NCBI GenBank assembly: GCA_002840785.1
Contig: PHCH01000018.1
Span: 1 to 42,030, forward strand
DNA: 42,030 bases
From: Betaproteobacteria bacterium HGW-Betaproteobacteria-4
Lineage (GTDB): Bacteria > Pseudomonadota > Gammaproteobacteria > Burkholderiales > Rhodocyclaceae
Reading direction: 5' to 3'
Position 1 is the first letter of the stretch. Every line of letters begins with the position of its first letter. Of this stretch, positions 36,680-42,030 are shown piece after piece. Both the position numbers and the translations under genes were made by a program. The notes beneath the pieces are model-generated. The model was not told where the DNA came from. It saw nothing but the letters and a program-made list of their open reading frames with translations, and made no database searches.

Positions 36680-37575
36680 CTATCGCGCCAGCACCCTGCT
36701 CGCCACCAGTTCCGAACGGCGCTTTTCCGTGGCCTTCCAGAAATCAGGCGGATTGTCGCGGGCGTCGATGGCGTAGGGGTCGCCGGGGTCGATCTGGCAC
36801 TCTTCTTCTATCCGCTTTGACCAGCGCGGGATGTCACTGGTCTGCATGGCGAGATAGCGGCCGAGGGCTTCCACAAAGATCAACGGTGTTGCGATGATGG
36901 CCCAGATGAAGAACACGTGGTGATGCATAACCATCCTGTAGCCGAATCCAAAGCTTTCCTTTCCTTCATGCAATGGCAAGCACACGGGCGTGTGATCCAT
37001 GATTGCCTCCGGCCCTTCCTCCATATACCGGCGCATGTACTCCCAGTGTTGCTTGACGCTGCCCTCATCCGGCCAATAAAAGGAAAGCGGCAACGTTGCT
37101 CGTACCGTCTGCCCGTCTTCATCAAGGACATGACCGAGGATTTCCCATTGGGTGATCCGCATCGGCGTATGAAGACACCTTTCCAGCACAAAGACCATCG
37201 GAAGCACTCCCTGAGGAAGGTCCAGACATATAGAATCAAACTAGCCAACGCCAGAATAGTACCGAAAAAACCCAACCCCAAAATAATGGGCGCTTCATCC
37301 GTGGAAAAGGCACGAACGGTTCCCCAACCGGCCAGAATCGCAAACCCAATACCCATCACTAAACAAACCAACATCACCAACGTCAGAAACCCCTTGCCCT
37401 CATAGAACTTCCCCACCATTTCCAGATAGGTACTATTCAGGCGGACGGTGTTCAAATAGGGTGTCGGCAGGACATCCAGTCGCTCCTTCTGTTTCAGACG
37501 GCCATGCTTTTCTTCAAAGCGTAACGGGCGGTCGACCTTGTACTTGAAGATCAGCCCGGTGGTTTCCATCACCAT
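36680..37575 (-). pseudogene. DUF6708-like putative T6SS immunity gene, copy 2, frame-broken
   Basis: This gene is parallel to copy 1. The first 60 codons and the last 60 are nearly identical to copy 1, while the membrane segments and the loop after TLPLS differ strongly. The N-terminal frame (37575 to 36880) and the C-terminal frame (37207 to 36680) are again related by -1, with the break near 37145-37170 in a block whose bases equal those of copy 1. Copy 2 also lacks 57 bases (19 codons, including LTHYPIRLNRK) that copy 1 has after FLRECFR. It starts 10 bases after the VasX-like stop, with GAGG as ribosome site. Confidence 0.7.
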
Positions 37576-37585
37576 ATGAATCGCC

Positions 37586-40123
37586 TCATCCTGCTACTGC
37601 CTTGTTCAATTCCCGTTCTTCCAGAGACATTTCGCCGTAGCGTTGCACCTCCAGCCTTCCCCAGAGACAGCGCTCCAGCCAGTCCTGCAGTTTGTCATCC
37701 ACCAGGTAGGTCATCACGAAGGCCCAGCCGATCAGCAGGAGTGTGAAGATAATGCCAATGCCAATAGCGCTTGAAGCAAGAGCAAAGGTAGCAAGCCCAC
37801 CGAGCCCCCCCGAAATAGCGAATGCGAACACACCGCTAGGGTTATCCTCTTTTGCCTCTTTAATCGCCCGGCCAATATCAAACAACGACATCACCACAGC
37901 CCCGGCAATGCCAATCGAGGTGCCGATAATGCCAACCCACTTGGCAATCGCCCCAACAGCCCCCACTCCTCGTGACAGAAACGGCATCACCAGCCGCTTC
38001 ACCCCCTGCTCGATGGCAACGCCGGTCGCACCAAGCAGTTGCGCCCCCTGCGCCCAGAGTCGCCGCAGAGTTTCGCCCTGCACGTGTGCCATGGCTTTTT
38101 TCTCGTCTTCAATCAGCGACAACCAAGCGGCACGGTTGGCGAGCAGACCGACGATGGCAAAGCCGAAGGGCGCACTATAGCCGACGACACCGCGCACCGA
38201 GGTTTCCGCACGGCTCACTTGTTGTTCCCAGCGGCGCATGTTCAGCGCTTCGACCTGCTCCGGCGTCGAGATCGTCCTGACCAGCCATTCCGCACGTTGC
38301 TGCGGTTTCAGGTTTGTGGGCATGCCACGCACTTGGTCTGGATTCACCATCAGCAGCCAGTACCTTTTGTCGGCCCCACCCAAGCGTATACCGTGCACCT
38401 GCAGCCGCCGCAATTCAGCTGCCACGGCACGGCGCAGGGCCTGCCCGGCCATTGGCTGCCCGTTGGCGCGCACAATCTCGCGAATCAGCGCAGCACGAAA
38501 AGCGCGCTTGCTGCCCGTGACTTCCACACGCACGATGGGCTGGCGCGCCGCTACACCGATGGCGACCAGGGTTGCGTAGGCTTTGGGTTGTAGCGCAGCA
38601 ACCTTCAGTACGCCGGCCAAGCTGCCTGCCAACGCGGCAATGAACCGCCCCAGTACATCCGGTCGCCCCTCGGAGAGCTTTTTGACCGCCTTGTCGAAGC
38701 CGTCGATCAGCTTGTCCCAGGCGAGCTGTTCCCAGGTCACACCGTTGCCCATGCCCTTGATTTCATCACCCAGCGTTTTCTGGTTGAAGGTCAGCGCCTT
38801 GAACAGCAGGTTGTTGTCGCTGATGGATTGTTCACTCAACCATTTTTCATAGAGTTGCCGGCATGGCTGTTTGTCTTCCGTCGTCAGGATGCACGATGTC
38901 ATCACTGTTACATAGACAAGGCCGACTTCAATATCCGCCGTATCGAAATTGCACCCCATGTAATGCTTCATCCCGCCGCTCTTCATCCAGGCAACGTGCG
39001 CTTTGGCCAGCGGAGCAATATGGCTGGCATCGAATGCCTCGCTATCGGTGCTGAATTTCTGCAGCCAGGCCGAACGTTCTGCTGCCTTGAGCTTTGCTGC
39101 GTATTTTTGCCAGCTACCGCTTGCCACGCGCTCCAGTTGCTCAGGGCTGTCCATGTTGCTCAGGGCGCTAGAAGTCGATATTTCGTAGGCCTTGCGCGTT
39201 GCGGGGAAGAAGGTGGGGATTCGCGGCCCTTCACGGTACTCTCGCTCATCCATGGCATCATCAAGGCGTTTGCGCTGCGCCCCGTCCTTGATTTGCCCTT
39301 CGATTTCATTGAGCCAGCCATTGACGGTAAGGTGATAACGGCGGCGATCCTGATCCAGAAATTCCTCGCCCAGATGTTTCATCAAACCGGCGATATCCAT
39401 CACGACGCCGGCCGGATCATCCACGGCCACGATGGCGCCCTTGCCTGCCATCATCTGCTCGCAATTCTGGATCAGTGACGGGCCGGCCTGGCTACCCAGT
39501 CGCATGGACTTGGGCGCCGGACTGAAATCGAAAGCATTTGGCGGCACCGCCGGCCGGTAATCGGCAACCAGCGAGGCGACCTGGTTGACCTTGGCGCTAT
39601 GTGGATGCTGGGTGGTAGCCAACCATTTCTTCACGTTGAAGGCACGCATGTGCTGTTTTCGGTAGGCGGTGTCCTGATGGTTCTTCAGTACCTTCGGTGT
39701 CCATTCGGCATCGGAAAAGCCCAGCCATACGAGCCCGGCCTGCTTCGGACTGGAAATGGTGATGCAACCGGCTACTGTGGCGCTGGCATTGCGGCTGCAC
39801 GGCCTGATTTCCGCCGGATTGCCGGTCACCGATGGCGATACCTTGCCGTCGGCGGGTAGGTTGATGGGCATCATGTAGGCGTCCGGACTGACAAAATAGG
39901 CCGCCCACGTATTCCGTGCTTCGTCAAAAACGTAAAGGTAGCCGCTGCGCAAGAGTCGCTGCGTATACATGGCGTTTTTTCCTACTGAAACTGGGTTGCT
40001 GACGGAAAAATCGCCGCTCACTGGGGCGGCGTTAGCTTTCACCGGCGCAATCGCATAGCGGGTCACCAGCACGGGCAGGCCGCGTTTGTTGCACATAGGG
40101 CATTTGGTCTTGCATTCGCTCAT
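37586..40123 (-). CDS. VasX-like T6SS effector, membrane-active
   Basis: The 845-residue protein opens with C4-x3-C8-x2-C11 and LPVLVTRYAI, then LRSGYLYVFDE, the pattern of the VasX/BTH_I2691 N-terminal region that marks type VI effectors. The long middle is helical. Near the C-terminus lie hydrophobic, glycine-rich spans (about 719-744 and 764-808) suited to pore formation, as in Vibrio VasX, which permeabilises target membranes. AGGA precedes the ATG. It is preceded by a DUF4123 adaptor and VgrG and followed by two putative immunity genes, a standard effector cassette. The target and activity are inferred from family and order. Confidence 0.85.
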   Translation of the reverse strand: MSECKTKCPMCNKRGLPVLVTRYAIAPVKANAAPVSGDFSVSNPVSVGKNAMYTQRLLRSGYLYVFDEARNTWAAYFVSPDAYMMPINLPADGKVSPSVTGNPAEIRPCSRNASATVAGCITISSPKQAGLVWLGFSDAEWTPKVLKNHQDTAYRKQHMRAFNVKKWLATTQHPHSAKVNQVASLVADYRPAVPPNAFDFSPAPKSMRLGSQAGPSLIQNCEQMMAGKGAIVAVDDPAGVVMDIAGLMKHLGEEFLDQDRRRYHLTVNGWLNEIEGQIKDGAQRKRLDDAMDEREYREGPRIPTFFPATRKAYEISTSSALSNMDSPEQLERVASGSWQKYAAKLKAAERSAWLQKFSTDSEAFDASHIAPLAKAHVAWMKSGGMKHYMGCNFDTADIEVGLVYVTVMTSCILTTEDKQPCRQLYEKWLSEQSISDNNLLFKALTFNQKTLGDEIKGMGNGVTWEQLAWDKLIDGFDKAVKKLSEGRPDVLGRFIAALAGSLAGVLKVAALQPKAYATLVAIGVAARQPIVRVEVTGSKRAFRAALIREIVRANGQPMAGQALRRAVAAELRRLQVHGIRLGGADKRYWLLMVNPDQVRGMPTNLKPQQRAEWLVRTISTPEQVEALNMRRWEQQVSRAETSVRGVVGYSAPFGFAIVGLLANRAAWLSLIEDEKKAMAHVQGETLRRLWAQGAQLLGATGVAIEQGVKRLVMPFLSRGVGAVGAIAKWVGIIGTSIGIAGAVVMSLFDIGRAIKEAKEDNPSGVFAFAISGGLGGLATFALASSAIGIGIIFTLLLIGWAFVMTYLVDDKLQDWLERCLWGRLEVQRYGEMSLEERELNKAVAG

Positions 40124-40138
40124 GATTGCTTTCCTGAC

Positions 40139-41002
40139 TTATTGATGCGGTTCAGCCTTGCGCTGAGCCTGAAGGTGCCGGTCGATCAATGGTGCGGCAT
40201 CGGCATAGGTGTTTTCCCCATCCGACAACGAGGAGAGCAGTGTTTGCACGACATCCTGCTCATGGAAATCGTCACCATGAAAAACGGCATGGGTGGCGAA
40301 GGCGATTAGGTCCTGATCATGGTTTAGTCCATAACACTTTTCGGCAATTGCCATGGCGGCAAGGATTCGCCGGGCAAGTGCTTCCGGTGCCCCAGCTTCT
40401 GCTGTCTTCAGCACGGGCTGGCTCCGCCTTACCTGCGCGAGCGTTTCATTGAGCAGGCCGACCTGATCGAGCCATTGACGTTGCTCGGCACTGACCGACC
40501 AACGCCGACTGCCAGCAATTTCCGGGCGTGCAATGTTGCGCAACAGAAGAGGCTCGCAAACCGCCCAATGGGTAATCGGACCGAACAGCGCCCGCCGTTG
40601 CGACGGGTCAAAAATCCATTCCAGATGTTGCAATACCCGGGGGTCGTAGTAGCGCAAGAAGACTTTGCCCTGAGGACTGCCCAGAATCAGATGGCTGGTC
40701 AAATGCCGGACAATGGGGGACATTTCGAAGGCATCATCGGTATTCAACAGGCAAGAAATCAGATGTTGCCGTTCCCCACGAAAGGCAGACTCCAGGTTTT
40801 CCTGCAAAAGGGCGCGCGTCTGGTCCGGAATGCTGCGCAGGCAAACCAGTCCGGGCATCTTGGCAAAATCCCCGGCCAGCAGTTCGGGAACCAGGCGTCT
40901 CACATCGAGACCGGAAGGCAATGCATCCTCCGGCAAGGCCCCTAGATCGATGATGGCGTATTGATACTGATCGACGAGCTGCGCACAGCTGTTGACGAAC
41001 AT
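40139..41002 (-). CDS. DUF4123 adaptor/chaperone for the T6SS effector
   Basis: The 287-residue protein fits the DUF4123 (Tap/TEC) family: an N-terminal QYAIIDLGALP-type start, a middle GSPQGKVFLRYYDPRVL segment (family: R.YDPR.L) and GPITHWAV. These adaptors load a cognate effector onto VgrG. The ATG just after the VgrG stop, with AGGTG 6-7 bases upstream, is preferred to a GTG three codons earlier inside vgrG. The VasX-like gene starts 15 bases after its stop. Confidence 0.87.
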   Translation of the reverse strand: MFVNSCAQLVDQYQYAIIDLGALPEDALPSGLDVRRLVPELLAGDFAKMPGLVCLRSIPDQTRALLQENLESAFRGERQHLISCLLNTDDAFEMSPIVRHLTSHLILGSPQGKVFLRYYDPRVLQHLEWIFDPSQRRALFGPITHWAVCEPLLLRNIARPEIAGSRRWSVSAEQRQWLDQVGLLNETLAQVRRSQPVLKTAEAGAPEALARRILAAMAIAEKCYGLNHDQDLIAFATHAVFHGDDFHEQDVVQTLLSSLSDGENTYADAAPLIDRHLQAQRKAEPHQ

Positions 41003-41003
41003 C

Positions 41004-42030
41004 TCACGCACCTACCGGCACAGTGGCTCCACCCTGAGCAATGGCTGCCTGATTGTTGGCTGCGCACAGCTTGACCTCCCCAGCCTTCGGCAAACTCACC
41101 CCCGCCGCGCTGGCACTCGCCGGCCCCGTCAAATTCTTCTGACTCGCCTTCAACTCCACCTTCCCCGGCGCATGCAGGCTGATATTCCCGCCTTCGATCT
41201 TCAGGCTGGCGCCCTGGGCCGTGGCGAGGATGTGGGTCTTGGCGCTGGCGTTGAGGCTGCCGGTGGTGCTGGCGATGGTGACTTTCTTGTCGGCTGCGGC
41301 TGTCGTTTTGCCGCTTTGGCTTTGCAGGCTGACTTGGCCGCTGGCGGCGTGGAGGTGGATGCCGGTTTCCTGGTTGGGTTTGTTTTTGTTGTTGGCTTTG
41401 CCGGCGGTGAAGATGGCCAGGCCGTCTTTGACGGCGAGGCTGTGGTTGCCTTGGGCGATGAGGTTGGTGTCCTGGGCGGCGATGACCATGTTTTTGCCGG
41501 CAACGAGGAGGTGGTCGGCCGGGGTGAGTTGGGCGATGCCGGCCGGGGCGCTGAGTTGCAGGCGGGGTTCGGACCAGGCGGCGACGGTGCCGGTACCGCC
41601 CTGGGTAGCTTTGATGTCGCTACCGCCGGCGGCGCTGCCTTGGCCGTGGCTGGCGGTGGCGCTGAGGACTTGGCTGGCGTGGGTGAGGCTCTCGATGGCG
41701 GGGAGCTGGTCGGCAGCGGGGTCGCCTTTGAGGCTGGCGTTTTGTTTTTGCGCTAGCTCGGCGAGGCTTTGTGTGAGGCTTTTGGCGTCGTCGGTTTGAG
41801 CGATGGCTTCGCGGCTGTCGAGGTGCTGGCCGCTGGCGTTGGGGCGGGCGTCGGCGGTGATCAGGAGGCCGTTGCCGGCGCGTAGCGCGAGGCTGGCCTG
41901 GGTGGCGAGTTCGCCGCCGTGGCCGCGGTCGGCTTGGCGGGCGTTGTCGGTTTGTTGTTTGAGGTGGCCGAGTTGGAGGCCGCTTTGGTATTGGGTGGTG
42001 GCGAGTTCGATGCGGGCTTCGCCGGGGGTG
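41004..42030 (-). CDS. vgrG: VgrG (TssI) spike protein, C-terminal part
   Basis: Only the C-terminal 342 codons are in the window; the gene continues past its right edge. The visible part has ARIELATTQY and LGHLKQQTDN of the VgrG gp27/gp5-like fold end. The DUF2345 needle extension follows, with GNHSLAVKDGLAIFTAGKAN and a beta-helical stretch (KKVTIASTTGSLNASAKTHI, SLKIEGGNISLHAPGKVEL). It ends PVGA without an extra effector domain. VgrG forms the puncturing tip of the T6SS and carries the effector through the adaptor. The GC-rich, codon-skewed region explains the long antisense frames. Confidence 0.9.
   Translation of the reverse strand, partial: TPGEARIELATTQYQSGLQLGHLKQQTDNARQADRGHGGELATQASLALRAGNGLLITADARPNASGQHLDSREAIAQTDDAKSLTQSLAELAQKQNASLKGDPAADQLPAIESLTHASQVLSATASHGQGSAAGGSDIKATQGGTGTVAAWSEPRLQLSAPAGIAQLTPADHLLVAGKNMVIAAQDTNLIAQGNHSLAVKDGLAIFTAGKANNKNKPNQETGIHLHAASGQVSLQSQSGKTTAAADKKVTIASTTGSLNASAKTHILATAQGASLKIEGGNISLHAPGKVELKASQKNLTGPASASAAGVSLPKAGEVKLCAANNQAAIAQGGATVPVGA

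Noticed and set aside
40992..41756. Plus-strand frame of 254 codons in the vgrG region
   Set aside because: It is Gly/Ala/Val-rich shadow of the vgrG needle repeats with no start signal.

Overview
The window reads as chromosomal DNA of a betaproteobacterium, most likely of the Rhodocyclaceae (Dechloromonas/Azonexus type). This is inference from content: an A1-type cytochrome c oxidase cluster in betaproteobacterial order with SURF1 and a DUF2909 twin-membrane protein, a complete isc operon, PEP-CTERM/PrsT genes, and high GC with tightly packed genes. No RNA gene, CRISPR array or insertion sequence was seen. No gene-free stretch exceeds 300 bases; the longest gap, about 250 bases at 16511-16758, is AT-rich and carries a candidate sigma-54 promoter.

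Left part (1-5.1 kb): the 3' end of a class I DAHP synthase, an SOS-type dinB with a near-perfect LexA box touching its start codon, a DUF167 gene and serB. Convergent to these is a minus-strand run starting at 12.7 kb: iscR, a second cysteine desulfurase, iscS, iscU, iscA, hscB, hscA, fdx, iscX, a YkgJ-like cysteine-cluster protein, a VF530-type protein, two small unknown genes and a SulP anion transporter. Many of these genes overlap by ATGA or GTGA junctions, so the Fe-S assembly operon may run on into the SulP gene. Two tandem IscR type-1-like sites overlie the iscR promoter and the last bases of cysE. CysE makes O-acetylserine, the cysteine precursor, so sulfur supply and sulfur mobilisation lie side by side.

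Middle part (13.6-27.6 kb): a lipoprotein serine hydrolase followed 2 bases later by an acyl carrier protein and a strong terminator; a PEP-CTERM protein and the PrsT TPR protein; a minus-strand housekeeping operon mltG-tmk-holB-pilZ-tatD-ankyrin; ygfZ and an NRDE-family gene on the plus strand; an L,D-transpeptidase, tadA and a SenC/SCO copper chaperone on the minus strand.

Right part: 27.6-35.5 kb is the aerobic oxidase operon ctaC(+cyt c)-ctaD-small membrane protein-ctaG-ctaE-(DUF2909, opposite strand)-surf1-Sco-like-ctaB-ctaA. From 35.6 kb to the end lies a type VI secretion effector island on the minus strand: VgrG C-terminus, DUF4123 adaptor, VasX-like membrane-active effector, then two tandem DUF6708-like genes, probably immunity genes. 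Both are interrupted by the same -1 frame break.

The most unusual signal is a dispersed 25-base repeat with an invariant 16-base core (CTACGGTCAACCGGAA), present five times in 42 kb in both orientations. Three copies lie between genes and two inside coding regions, where they encode part of a signal peptide and a linker. The second notable point is the mosaic, frame-broken immunity gene pair.
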